Assembly (NCBI RefSeq): GCF_000006565.2
Contig: NC_031480.1
Location: forward strand, 326,144 to 390,143
Length of the DNA: 64,000 nucleotides
Origin: Toxoplasma gondii ME49
Lineage: Eukaryota; Apicomplexa; Conoidasida; Eucoccidiorida; Sarcocystidae
Direction: 5' to 3'
Below the pieces are notes generated by a model that saw only the letters and a list, made by a program, of their open reading frames with translations, ran no database searches and had not been told where the DNA came from. Within the stretch, counting starts at the first letter, position 1. Every line of letters starts with the position of its first letter. A program made the translations under genes and the position numbers. This document shows positions 11,401 to 23,131 of this stretch, piece by piece.

Positions 11401-14400
11401 CTTCGGACTGTGCAAGTTCGTTGTCGTGGTGAGGAAAACGAAGGTCGATGCCTCCACTATGGATGTCGAGGGGGAAAGGCAAGATGCTGTCAGCCATCGC
11501 AGAACACTCAATGTGCCAGCCTGGAGAGAAAAACAGATCCACAGAAAAAGCAGAGAGCAGAAACACGAAGTGCAGAGACCTTCTGGGAGAACAAAAGAGT
11601 CACAGACAGCAACGGCCCCTGACACACACGCAGACACTCGAGACGAGAATTCAAAGTGCACTGCGCGTATGAACTGTCATCCGGAAGGCGATTAAAAAGG
11701 TGAAACGGGGCATGCTTTGCTAAGCGCAGAAGACGGTTCGGATCGTGAAAAGGTTTCCGAACACATTTATACTTAAAAAGGCACTTCATGCATCGTGTGG
11801 CTCTCGACGCGTCTTTTGCGACTTAAAATCGTGGAAATACATTCCTCAGAACACCCTTGCTCGTGCCAACATCAACTTCGCTGAATATCCCGGAAAACGG
11901 ACTTCGAACGAAAAAAAAATCGACAAGCTCGACACAACGCACTGACATCTAACGTCCAAAGAAGCTGCTTCTGGGTTTGTCGCTCCTCTCGTTATCTCTC
12001 CCTGCGTCTTCGGTTTTCTCCAAAAGCGAGGACGAAACGCTCAACATTGAAATATCTCACCTACATCACCAGCTTCTCTGCATTGAGGGGTCTCGTCTGG
12101 ATTAACAACACTTCAACTACATCGAGACCTGTGACCTACATGAAGAGCTTTCTGCACTGAGATGATCTATATCATAAAATCATCTACACATAGATTCGTT
12201 GTCCAATGTGGTCAAGCTTGACATCTTTGAGCTTCACCGGAGCAACGCTAACCTCCTCACCTGGTCGGCCCTTGCCCCATGGGGAATCCCAGGAAGGCTC
12301 TCCCTCTTTCGCCTTCTTCCAGAGAGCAAAGTCGCACGGGTGCCTCTTCTCCGAGGAAGTAAGGCCGAGCTCGCCTTCGCCCTCGAGGACTCTGAACGAA
12401 AGACGTGGAAGAAGACAAGACGAAAAGTCTGAGTTTGACAGGACAGAAGGGAAACGAGTTCTCCTTCTCGAGTACGTTATTTTACACATATGCACGCATA
12501 TATGCACACTTACACATACATACACATATATAGGCATATATATATATATATATATACATACATACATACACACATTGATGCATACGTGCACGCACATAAA
12601 CATACGTACATACCTACATACATACATTTATATATATATATATATATTAAACGGATGTCGAGAGTTACCTCCTTTCAAGTTCCTCTGTTCACCGGTTTGT
12701 CGAGAGAGTTTCATCTAAAAGCCGAGAAAAGAGCTAGTTTTTGCGTGACACGTCGGCGGTTTTCTCGACCATCCTAGGCAGGCTGTTCCACAGGCAAGCT
12801 GCATCCTGGGTGGGAGGCGAGGTGCTCTCTTTTTTCTGACCACGTTCTCGGATCGAGGCTCATGCAGACTGACTCTGTCAGGGCCTGCGACTTCCGCTGT
12901 CGTTACAGCTGCTGGACGTACCGAGCTTCGTCCGAGACGGAGGTAGGTTCCATCCTCCCGTAAACGTGTTTTTCGTTCTTTCTGAAGGTCTGAGTGTCAA
13001 AGTAGACAGAGCCTTGGCTTTCGTAGCCGTAGCCGTTCTTCACGATGCGTTCAATCAAGGCCACTACCTCCGGAATGTATTCGCTGACGCGCGTGACGAC
13101 CGTGGGCAACCTAAGAAAAGAAGCAGAACAGGCCGCGTCTCCATCGCAAAACGAGTTCCGATGCGGAGACGCGACACAGGTTGCCTCTTCCACTGTGAGA
13201 CACCACATGGGATTGGTTCACCCAGTCTCGGCCGTAACATGCTTGTTACTTTCGGACAAAGCATCGCGACACTCATCCAGTGTGGTTCAGTGGTCGCGTG
13301 GACCTGCAGAGACACTGCGGCGCGATGTAGGGAGGCACATTCCGGTGCAGAAAAAACTCGGCGCTTTCCGTATGACCGCGGTGTTTTCTTTCAAATGAGA
13401 AAGGAACGTCCGAAGCTAGATTTCTCAGCTGCGTATTGAAAACCGGTTTGAATGCCTGGATGTACACTTCTTGCGATGGTTAACTATGCCGATTCTGATG
13501 GAAGTCGCATGGCACGACTCTCTGTTCCTCTGAGAGAGAGCTCAACAAGACGCAAAGCAGAGACGTCAGCTGAAAGTTCTTTTTTGCGCTCATTCATGTT
13601 TGAGTGTCGCCTTCCGCGGCGCATTTCACAATCCAAAGAAAACAGTGACGTCAAAAAGTACTGTCCACGACAGCAGACCGCTATCTGTAGAGCGAAGCGC
13701 AGGGGAGATCCTCGCTGCCGAAGCAAAGGCTCAAAATGACAGACAATTCCACGCTCCACGCTCGTTCCACGCACACACCCGCCACTGCACAGCACGGGTC
13801 CGTCTACGCTTTTTGCAACACCCCCTCTGCTGTGGACATCGAATAACTGGCCCAAATGTCAAGTGTGTTGTGCCTTACCGAACGTTCAGAGCTGTCATGT
13901 CATTGAAGAATTCTTTTTCCCAGTGGCGAGCAAGAGTCAGGAAGTCGACGCCCTGAAGCGAGTCGCCAAACATCCGGGGCAGCGAGAAACTTCCGACACA
14001 CGTGAAGCAGAGCTCTGGAAAACCATTCGTTTCAAGCAAAACAGTCAGGGTCTTGCCCGCGACTCGGTGCCGGACGAATCGGACTTCAAAAGAAACCTAG
14101 ACATCCTGAAGCTTTTCCGTGACCAAAGTCCGAAACAGAAAGGAATCTGCGCGACAAACTTCGCTCTGCGATCCCGGAGTCTCCGGCTCGCCTCAATCTC
14201 GACTCTCCACGGCACCCATACCCCACTGCATGCACCGAAAAAATCTGTCTGTCGAGACAGCGGCATACATCGAGACTCAGACAAGCACCTGAGGCAGGCG
14301 GCTCGGGATTTCTCAACTCTTCTTCGGCTACCGCTCTTTGCATCTGTGAGCTGTATGTAGGCGCGTGCAGGCAACGCCTAAAATACCTTTGCCTATACGT

Positions 14401-17277
14401 GGCAATACCTCAAACTATACTGACAACACCTCCACCTGTAGGCGACAGAACCTCAAAGGACCCGCGGCAATCGACTGATTAATGCCGGACAGTACGTCTG
14501 CGTCGCAGGGAACTGTCCGTGGGGAGGATCTCCCTGGATGCATGTTTTGCATCCTGCTGTGGGTCGCTGGCCCACGACTGCACATAGAAAGGCCTGGTGT
14601 GGCGCTTGACGCGCTTTTCTCAGAGGTGCATAGGCAGTGCTGCACAGCCGCTGCAGACGGAAGCCTAGAGAAAGGAACATGTCCGTACCTGTTCAGTGGA
14701 GCGTTTGATTATTTTATCGTCGATGTCTGTGATGTTCATGCACATGGTGACGTCGTAGTTCAAGTAGTCACTCATAATGCGGCGAATGACGTCGAAAGTG
14801 ACGTACGTTCGAGCGTGACCCATGTGACTGGCATCGTAGACAGTTGGACCGCAGCCGTACCAGCAGACGCGGTTGCCTTTCTGAAAGAAGAAAAGAAAAG
14901 CGTTTGCGCCGACAAAAACTCGACCGGTGTATCGACCCGACAGGTGCTTGACCCCGGTCAATCTGTACAGAGATACCTCGCAACTTGGAACGAAGAAAAG
15001 GAAGTTTCCGCAGAGTGGGACGACTGACGTCCACCAATATAGCAGTGTTTAGGCGTCTGCGGTCCAGCGTTCTTGCAGAGAGACACCGAGTGACTTAGAT
15101 GCGGAGCCTTGAACTGTAGAGTCACGATTTCATTGACACAATTCGATTTCAATCGAGCAGGAAACAGACAGAAGCATGAACGGCAGCCGGGAGAAAGTGC
15201 GAAGGCCTCGGCAATGCAGACGGTTCAACAGCAAAGAGTCTGATGGATGTGGGAAGGGATGAGAGGTGAAGGGACGCCCCGAGACCGGCTTCCAAACACA
15301 CGCGCGATACCAATGTAGTTCCTGCATTTAACAGGGAGGTCATGAAAAGCGCAAGCGAACCTGGATCCGGCAAACAGTTGATCGAAATTAAAGGTCACCT
15401 GTAAGTAATCCACTTGAACGCGATGTACAAGTGGTGCCTATCATTAACATGTAAGGACGAAGGGCAACTGTTACCGCGGTGTCTATTCCTGCAGGGTCGC
15501 TAGAACGATTTAAAAGTACAAGGCTGTGGACAAAAAACCATATACCGCCGCACAGTAGGGTGGGCACTCCCATCCAGGTACGGTAGAATTAGGTAGCTCA
15601 CACTCAGTGGCGGCGACAAAGACACAAGACGGCGGCTTTCAGGCCCCGAGAGTCAAGGAGTCTTTAACACGAAGTAAAAGGGAAGAACGCCCAGACTGAA
15701 AAAAAGGAATAGTGTGTTCATCTGTGCATCCAGGTTGACACTCGCCTATATATGTCAGATGCGAACTTCCCTGATAATCATCTCTTTTTCGGAATGAGAA
15801 ACCGCATTCCGGCAGGAAAAGGGGAATCGAACAGTTGCCACAGCCCAGCGGCACACGCGAAAAGACAAACGCTGAGGACTGTAGCTACCGGAAGAGGAAG
15901 AGTCTGAGGCAATACGAGGAAGGAACAGCTGTGGAAGTGTCGAGAAACGGAGCACGCACCAAAGAGACTGCTGTCTAGGAAACGCATGCATCCATTTTTG
16001 AAATCTTTTCAATAACTCCCGCAACGCCTTACGATCGCCTCTGGTCGACTAGAGAAATGTTCCTGTGGAAACACTTGTCCTCCTGAAGGATCGTCGTTTT
16101 CCCACCTTCAGATATTGAATGAAGCGATGACGTAAAGAATTCCTTATACAGGAATATAAATATATGTCCAAATATATCAAAATCGTACACACACTGGAAC
16201 GAACCTACACACACAAACTTAGACACAAAAGATGTGCATACAACTAAATACAAATAGATATATATATATACATATATACATATATACATATATATTCACG
16301 CACGTGTATATACCTACGAACACATCAACTTAGACACAGGCACAAAAGATGTGCACACGAATAAATGCATATTATATATGTATTTTATATACATATGTGA
16401 GATGCAGTGCTTAGTGGGCTTCATGAACGTTACAAAGTTCGTTAAGGTGAAATGTGTGTGTGTGTGTTCCTGTCGGGAGCTGCCGTACCTGGGGAACGAA
16501 TTCGACTTTTCCACCGGCCATGGAATTGTTCACCATCAATCCCGTGAGGAGCTTTCCCTCCTTTGTTGGCATTTCCCAGTGTTCTCCGACAGCTGGGCCG
16601 CAGCATGCAGTGCCGTTCCTTTCTTCGGTCGCCATTTTCAGCGAGGGTTTCTCCGCGAAACTCGGCTGCACTCGCGGGGATAAAGAGCTCCCGTTAGTGT
16701 CCCTGAAGTTCCTGGGTTTCCCTGAGGGGGCGGACGCCGAGGAACTGGAGAATCTACGGCTGTCTGAAACGTGGAAGTTGCGCGCAGTGGAACAGTAATT
16801 CCGCAGAGAAAGAAAGGCCGAAGAACAGCAGGTATGCGTCGAAAAAAAAGCGCACGACGTGCGATGGAAAAGCGCAAACGGCTTCGCAGGACGCAACGCC
16901 CGATTCGAAGCGTTACGCGGAGGGAACCGGAGAAGAAGGGACGAGCCTTGCATGCAGACAAAGGCAGATTTAGGGGCAGAATCCGAGCGCACAAAAGAGT
17001 TTTGCGGTGAGAGAAATAAAAAGCTGGACGGAAACCGGGTTCTCGTGGTCCATGTCAGCGGCCTTGAGCGCAACGGTCGACTACACACGAAACGCGCGGC
17101 GACGGGAGAACGTAGACTACAGGCTTCGTGTCGGTCACAGTTCGCCACAGCATCGCTTAGAGAAAACGCAGACACGCGGTTCCGTGGGCAGGGAGAGAAA
17201 AAAAGGAGAAACAAAGAACAGCCGAGGAAAAGGAAACGCAGGACAGACGATTTCTGGGGGAGCACTGGAGACCGCAT
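5465..17277 (-). CDS. Cysteinyl-tRNA synthetase (14 exons), probably dual-targeted
   Basis: Charges tRNA-Cys with cysteine (class Ia, EC 6.1.1.16). Exons: 17277-16489, 14880-14689, 13952-13879, 13110-12922, 12391-12261, 11520-11379, 10962-10822, 10034-9839, 8872-8711, 8032-7913, 7413-7163, 6399-6315, 5811-5647, 5536-5465. All phases agree, giving 902 residues. Visible signatures are [17 protein letters not shown] (HIGH-type HMGH at 282-285), [28 protein letters not shown] and KMSKS (522-526). The likely zinc ligands are Cys273, Cys464, His489 and Glu493. The Lys/Glu-rich helix (exons 12-13) and the ADYF...FDDQGVP segment resemble the C-terminal extension of eukaryotic CysRS. Residues 1-214 lie outside the catalytic core: a hydrophobic start ([15 protein letters not shown]) and then a Ser/Arg/Phe-rich stretch like an apicoplast bipartite leader. 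Translation from Met215 would give a 688-residue cytosolic enzyme. The last exon (24 codons with stop) is the least certain. Intron 8 uses a GC donor. Confidence 0.93.
7734..7857. repeat. GATA/TATA-rich simple repeat in CysRS intron 10
   Basis: Imperfect tandem copies of ataGATAGATAA-type tetranucleotides run into a short catatata tract. It lies wholly inside an intron. Confidence 0.7.
8398..8560. repeat. Imperfect TACC/TAGA tetranucleotide repeat in CysRS intron 9
   Basis: Degenerate 4-bp periodicity (ATAC-CTAG-ATAC-ATAC and ACGTACGTACC runs), with purines and pyrimidines alternating. It is intronic. Confidence 0.65.
8873..9838 (-). other. GC-AG intron in CysRS (intron 8)
   Basis: Exon 8 ends ...GAACAG followed by GCAAGT, and exon 9 starts after ...CCTTCAG. 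The join gives [14 protein letters not shown] in frame, which fits the conserved helical region of CysRS. CAG|GCAAGT is the classical extended donor of GC-AG introns. I saw no GT donor nearby that keeps the frame without adding residues. Confidence 0.75.
11100..11335. repeat. Purine-rich GACA/AGAG repeat in CysRS intron 6
   Basis: Degenerate CAGAGAGA and GACAGACAG motifs with interspersed acatgcac steps. It is intronic and gives rise to spurious low-complexity open frames on the minus strand. Confidence 0.6.
12483..12648. repeat. ACAT/TATA microsatellite in CysRS intron 4
   Basis: Contains (TA)n runs near 12538-12555 and 12631-12647, separated by (ACAT)n-like copies (catacatacata). It is intronic. 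Tyr/Ile/His-rich open frames over it are artefacts of the repeat. Confidence 0.8.
16250..16396. repeat. (TA)n and (CATATA)n microsatellite in CysRS intron 1
   Basis: A TATATATATATACATATATA run near 16258-16295, followed by further ATATAT-rich sequence to about 16396. Intron 1 spans 16488-14881. Confidence 0.75.
16633..16641 (-). promoter_or_regulatory. Strong internal start codon of CysRS (cytosolic form)
   Basis: The in-frame ATG at 16635-16633 sits in the context GAAAATGGC (A at -3, G at +4), close to the Toxoplasma initiation consensus. The first in-frame ATG at 17277 has C at both -3 and +4, which is weak. Starting here gives MATEERNG... and removes the whole hydrophobic and Ser/Arg-rich leader. 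Whether it is used by leaky scanning, an internal promoter or splicing cannot be told from sequence. Confidence 0.55.
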
Positions 17278-19125
17278 ATGGAGAAGTCAAGACACCGAGA
17301 AGGGAACTGACAGCGGATCTGTTGCGTCGAAGTTTTCAGCGGAGCGACCAGGAGCAGTTGGACGATGAAAAATGTACAAAACCCCTGGAAGATGTGGAAA
17401 CCAACAAGAAGACCCAACCGGCGATAGGTCACTAGGTTGCAGGAGACAGCTGCTGCCTACAGCTGGAACGCGGCGACATGCATGCAAACTCCGTATTTTC
17501 TCCAGTCTGAACCGAGCTCTGAAAAGGGGAAACATTCTCCACATAGGTCTATTACCTGTGAGAACTATGCTTTGCTTGACCGCAGGAAGTTTTAATGATG
17601 GGTAGGCGAACGAAGAGCAGGCGTCACGTCCCTCGCGCAAGTATCGTTTCGTCTCAGAGGCGCTCTCGACGTCAGTGTGGCCTACCGTTACTGTCATGAA
17701 AAGTGTCCCAAAAAAGAAGGGGTAAGAACGAAGATCACTTTCCTCTGTGCCATATTTCCACGAGACTGAGCGCTGAATTGAGACGAATATGTGTGTAACC
17801 CGCTCCGTCGTTTCAGTGTCACACTAGAAAAAGCCGGATCGCCTCGCTGCGTCCTGTTCCTTCTACGCGCTCAGTCAACGGGGATCGTCAGAAAAACCAC
17901 GTCCTCCTATTCTACACCCTTGCATCCTGCTTGCTTCGACATTTTCTGCTTTGTTGGTGTGTCGCTGGAAGTTTGAGGCATCCAAAACTGTACAGTAAAG
18001 TCTGCATAACCGGTGTGGCGCGTGGGTTTGCTTGATGGAAACCATCGTAAGCAGTCGAGGTGTGTGTAGTTTATGAATCAAGCTTGAGGGTTAATGGGCG
18101 GGGGTTCTGTGCATGCCAACAAAGGGTCTATATTTACCGGTTTGTGTGTGTATATTAAGGTTACTTTCGTCTTCGGCAGGTATTTCTTGAATGCAAGCGT
18201 AATTGGATACCAGAACACAGTCTCCGAGAAACAGCCACAAAAAAGCGAGGCGGCACGTGACGCTATGGTGCCGGCACCCGGTGCACAGATGTGCGATTTT
18301 AAGCAAAGGTGGAACGAAATTGAACAATAATGTTGTAGATATCCCGGGTGTTCTCAACTACAAGGTGCAAGCTAGACACAACAGAATCTCGTATTACCAC
18401 ACAGGTCGAACACCCGACGACGAGAGTAGCCCTTTGAATCCAGTGAGCAGATCAGGGTGTGCGTCGAACTATGTAGCACACACAGTGTTGTACCAATTAC
18501 CACATTTTTTCCCATAATGGTATAGACGCGGTAAATTGGCAGCACGCGTCGGATACTGGGAAAATGGACCACCGCCTTTAGTCAACAATCTGCATGCCAA
18601 GCCCAAGCAGACGCTGGGAGAAGACTACTGCAACTCCAGTCCACCTCTGGAAGCACAATTTGTTTTTCCTGGTTTGCCCGTGGCCGCCAGCACTTCCACA
18701 TCTGACAAGAAGTGAGCTTACCTCTGCCTCCAATAAAGAACAGTCACTGTTCATGCATCAACAGGTTCGTATTCATCTAGAGGTATGAATTTCAAAGCCG
18801 GTTGAGAACTGAGATGGCGCGCACAGCTCGCTGAGGTGTACACGCCTGTCTGCTACCCTGCAGTGGTCGGACTTGCATCTGCACTGCGTCTCCACCCGCT
18901 ATCATTTTCTTAATTTGTTACCAGTGTCGATCCTACGGAGAAAGGCGGGGTATGGGAAAAGCCCGGGCATTGATCATCCGAAGATAAGGAATCCTCATGC
19001 GGGCAAAAACGATTTAGCGGTTAGAGTAGCCGCAGCTATCTAGTTGTTCTCTGTGAGGCACCGGCCCCTCCTAATTTTTCTTAAAAGGATTGAGAGTGCT
19101 GTCGTGGCTCCAATTCCATGCAAAC
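17278..19125. promoter_or_regulatory. Divergent intergenic region with two TGAGACG elements
   Basis: Separates the CysRS start (minus) from the first paralogue (plus), so it should hold both promoters. TGAGACG is present at 17650-17656 (minus strand) and 17779-17785 (plus strand), about 375-510 bp upstream of the CysRS start. An ATGCATGC sequence lies near 17477. No coding region is recognised. Confidence 0.4.
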
Positions 19126-20308
19126 ATGAGTGACAAGCTCTTGATCGTCGACGGCCTCGGCCGTGCCGCAGAATCTCAGTGCAGCCGCCTGGGTAAACTC
19201 CTCCGCAAGCTTGGCCTTTCTGGTACCATGGTGGGCCTGCGAGAAACGGTAAGATGAGCAGCATTTGCTGCTGCATTCCCTGCTCTCAGTGCAGCATCGT
19301 TGTAACAAGCTGGTCATGTCCGTTTTTGCAGGCAGGTGAATTAACGTAAATGGCACAATATCGTTGGAGTTGAAGTGACGTGTAGCAGTCCCACCGAACA
19401 CTGCGTGACAGCGAGCTTCCGCGAAGATGCAAACGCCAGCATACCAAATCTTGGACTTGACATGTATGTCGCAGGCCCAAGGAAAGCTGGCGGCTCCGGA
19501 ATGCAAAGCAAGTCGGCGGATACACATCAGGAGTCGGCAATCTAGATCGGCAGGACCTACCGGGCAGATAGATACAGAACTGGACAAGCGTAGCTTTGGT
19601 TGTTTCGGTCCACTACCGTCACGACGGCATCGTCCTGAGGGAATGGCTTCTCCAAGGAGGATTTCAAGCACTTCCTTAGACGCCCAGACGGACTTTGGGG
19701 GAAATGATGTCTCTCTATCATTCCCGGACGTGTCCGGTTGTGCTTACGCGATGCACAGAAGCTACCCTACACCTAAAAGTGCCAAAAGAGCTCGGCATTC
19801 TCGTCTGAAACACAGGAAGCAGGACGAAGGAGTCATGTCGATCGACGATACTGACTGTTGTCCTACGGTTTCAGATGGAAGCAGTTGTGAGCAGGTACTT
19901 TTCCGGGCAGCAAAGAAAACAACAGTTCCCTGGTCATCGCCCTACCGCGCAGAAGGAAACTCACTTTTATCCAGATTTACCGCTTGTCGGTTCCTCTTCA
20001 AACCAACCCTAATGAGACATGGTCAAATCCTGAAGCCGGCGCTAGTGAAACGCAGCTGCTCTCGGGGCCGGAGTTGTCCATCGGATAGGCGTCCTGGCTC
20101 TGAAGAGTCTGGCGTGAGACGGCAAAAAGCCAAACAGGTTGTTGTTGATGCCTTCGTATATGTTTGCCAGTATTCACCTGAGGATGCGCCCAATGACGTC
20201 CGGAGTTCTAAAGTCCAGTGTATGCCCGTTATCCTGCTTAGACGTCCCGCGGCAATAGCGAGGGGAGAAGAGTCGCAGCTTATTCTGGGGGCCACCCCGA
20301 ATTTGTGA
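19126..20308 (+). CDS. Unassigned lineage-specific protein, paralogue A
   Basis: Two exons, 19126-19248 and 19475-20308, joined in phase 0 by a 226-bp intron (donor GTAAGA, acceptor GTCGCAG), give 318 residues. An earlier acceptor near 19333 would hit a stop after five codons. Exon 1 encodes a short basic, amphipathic helix-like start (GRAAESQCSRLGKLLRKLGL). Exon 2 is Ser/Arg/Lys/Pro-rich, without a signal peptide or membrane segment, and looks disordered. Near its end is VYVCQYSPEDAPNDVRSS (20156-20209), shared with the gene 1.8 kb downstream. I recognise no known family. The start context (AAACATGA) is acceptable. Function is unknown; the basic composition would suit a nucleic-acid-associated or scaffold protein, but that is speculation. 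Confidence 0.6.
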
Positions 20309-22088
20309 TTGATGACTGTGGACACCCCGAGTTATAAGTGAATGAACATTCAAATGGAGACGCGAAATGATTCCCATGTATTCTGTTTTGAACAATTCGT
20401 GCGGACCAGAGGGGTGTGTAATGTTTTATCGATATTTTGTCAATTCTATATACTCCACCAAAGGTACATTCATGGGGTTGAGACCAAAGCTGAAGGAATT
20501 ACAAGCTGTTCATTCTATCCTCCCTATGGAATTGACCGTATTCGTTTGCGAGATGCTTAACTCAAAGATTGGTCACAGGCGTGTTCTTGATCCTGGTTCG
20601 CAACTGGTGCAGCTCCAACACGTGCCTGCTGAAACGGACATCTTGGCTGCGAGAGACGCAACCTGTATAGCAAAGAGCTACATCTCTTTATCTTAATTCG
20701 TACCCAGCGACATGTGTGTACCCAGGTCATGCACCACCACGTTTTTATAACGTACAAGAAATGTGTGACTACGTAATGAAGTATGTGCCACCGTTAGACG
20801 CATCACTATGTGCAGGGGACCAATATTCAGCACACGGGTACTTTTTAGGTCATCTGTGGCAAGAGTTCCTCAATCTCGCGGGGCAGCACGGACCGTAACA
20901 GGTTTGCCGGCGGCACTGGAGCGAGCACTCTGTTGCTCGTGTAATGTGGTGCCAATGAGCAACAGCACACGGAGTCCATATCCCGTCCGGTGGCGCGGGG
21001 TTTTATAGCGTAACTGGCAGCCTGCAATCACAAACGACTGTTGCACCTCTGTCGGCAAACACGGGTACTGCCGAAGGAAGCAGTCGCGCTCTTAAGTATA
21101 TATTGCTTTCCAATGTTCCTCTTGTGCCGAGTTAGCCTTACGAGGAGCCCCTCAAGCTACAGCACGTGTGAGCTGTTTCAGATCTTGCTGGCGGAAAACA
21201 TTTGTGGCAAGCTGTCCGTCCAGATATTAGCGATATCACCTTCGGAAGACTGCTAGCTCGCGCGATTAAGGGGAATTTTCAAATCGTAACGCGACCAATC
21301 TATTCCTTCCTTCTGTTGCCGTTTGAAATGCACAACCACCGTGTTGTCCTGGCGTTCTAGACACTTGGCGCGACAAAAGGAGAGCCTCTCGGACGGCGGT
21401 TATTTTGCCAGGCCAGCTCAGACATGCGTACTGGAAAGCGAGTACGAGAGTTAGGCTATCGCAGATGCTTTCTTTGGTCTCCCAACGGACAACACAGGCG
21501 TTCACTGATCATGTCGACTGGACCCTGGCTAGGGGAGTGGCACTGAGCGGACCATTCGATGTTCTGGTACTTTCGTTAGACGATCTATGTCGGAAGGTTG
21601 CTCATCGTGATCTAGCAAGGAAACAACATGTCGACCACAAGTGTGTTTCCAGTCTACATCGTTACAAAAGCTGAAGGAAATAAATCATAGTCAATGAGAC
21701 CACCTTCCATTTTCTATCCGTCTCCTGTGTGATTGTCGTGATGGCGGGTTCACCCGTTGTCTACCGTCTGCAGTGAAAGTTCTTCAAACGTTACCGGCTG
21801 GTGGCCGCAGAAACATTCTTCGGCGCAGGGGATAAAGTTGTCTTGAGGCTCACGAGCATCCCCATCCAGACCTCGAAACGGGGGTTTGCTCATCAAGTGC
21901 CGACGTCGCCATTATTTCAACAGTTCCAGCAAGTTGTAATTGAATGGCGTTCGATTGGAAGTCTTTCTTTTTACCGGCGTCTTCTGCTTTCACGTCTGTA
22001 CGAGTCCATCAAATTTTTCATCCGGCAGCAGCGGAGCTTTAGCAGTGGCGGTCACATCCTCTCCACCGCTCACGTCAGCTAGCATGTG
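20309..22088. other. Spacer between the two paralogues
   Basis: 1.8 kb containing the 3' flank of paralogue A and the promoter of paralogue B. Open frames such as 21405-21674 and 21801-22082 lack domain signatures and convincing splice partners. I cannot exclude an extra 5' exon of paralogue B. Confidence 0.4.
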
Positions 22089-23131
22089 ATGGTTCATCCA
22101 ATGCCTGACCTCAGGAAGCAGCTGCGTGGAGCTGCCAAGCTGGGCAGTCTGTTGAAGAATATCGTCCTCAGATTCGTAAGCACCTCACCAACTGCTCAGT
22201 TCAAGACACTTGCTTTCTGCACAGTCATTCAGTGTAGCTCCGTAATCTTTTATATGAGGATAACGTTGACGAAGAGCCCTGTGTCGCGTGTCTGCTAAAG
22301 AAACGACCTTGATTTGGACGTTGATCCTTTACACTACCTGCAGAGGTCCGTGTCCATACTAGTTTCAGTTAGACACGTTAGTGTTTTCCTGTTTTGCAGT
22401 TCACGAGAGGGCAATCTTCGTCACCTGGTGAGCCATGTCTTCGGAAGTACCCATTATTTTCTCCTATACCACGTTCGAGGCGGTCCCTTCGCTACATCCA
22501 ACACTACTCGTCGCCGGCGCGCCCGTTCACGCCCTCTATCACGAACCTGATAAGCGACCCTCGGCTCCTAGGGGTTCGCGCGCGGCCTTTGAGTAGTTTC
22601 TCCGCCCCTGCAGCGAATCCAGCTGTGTCGAAGACAGTTCCAAACCGAACACGCCACGAAGAAACTGTGCTTCCAATGTCTCGGGTGACACCCATGCCGC
22701 TGGCGTTGCCTCTGAGTACGAAAATAGTCCAAGCCCCCTGTAGGGTCAAGCCCTATATCGCGCTCAAAGATTCTCTTCAAAGCGATGTCCCCTGCGACAC
22801 AACGGCCAAGCCTGAAGACTCAACGCTGCCCACGCCGTCAACGAAGAAGGATCGTCATGTTGAGTTGAGCATGACCATTCAGGTATGCGAGTACTTTCCT
22901 CTGGATGCTCCTGATGACATAAGGCGGTCGAACAATGCCACAGATCGGCTACTATCAGCTCATCCCGACATGCTTAACCCACGCCCTCTCGGCCGGTTGA
23001 GTCTGAAGAAAATTGCAGTCACTTTTGGAAGCGATTCGAAAACTGCCCATGAACGCAAGGATGTGAAGAAAAAAAGCATCACTCGAACCACACCGGTTCT
23101 CCCCCCAACGACGCTTCCCCCGCAATCCTGA
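22089..23131 (+). CDS. Unassigned lineage-specific protein, paralogue B
   Basis: Two exons, 22089-22175 (donor GTAAGC) and 22400-23131 (acceptor TGTTTTGCAG, good pyrimidine tract), joined in phase 0, give 272 residues. The intron is 224 bp, against 226 bp in paralogue A. Exon 1 again encodes a short basic amphipathic segment (LRKQLRGAAKLGSLLKNIVL). Exon 2 is Pro/Ser/Thr-rich, with IQVCEYFPLDAPDDIRRS (22877-22930) near the end, identical at 10 of 18 positions to the motif in paralogue A. The tail is Lys/Thr/Pro-rich. There is no signal peptide or membrane span. The start codon has G at -3 and +4. Shared architecture and adjacency indicate an old tandem duplication; no function can be assigned. 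Confidence 0.65.

Noticed and set aside
12483..12648. Tyr/His/Ile-rich open frames
   Set aside because: Translated microsatellite inside a CysRS intron.
14415..14645. Possible CysRS exon between exons 2 and 3
   Set aside because: Exons 2 and 3 join in phase 0 as [20 protein letters not shown], which matches the compact CysRS pattern with no missing segment.
20716..20898. Third copy of the DAPxD motif gene (reads VPPLDAS)
   Set aside because: Only a few residues agree, there is no Arg/Ser end of the motif, and no first exon was found.
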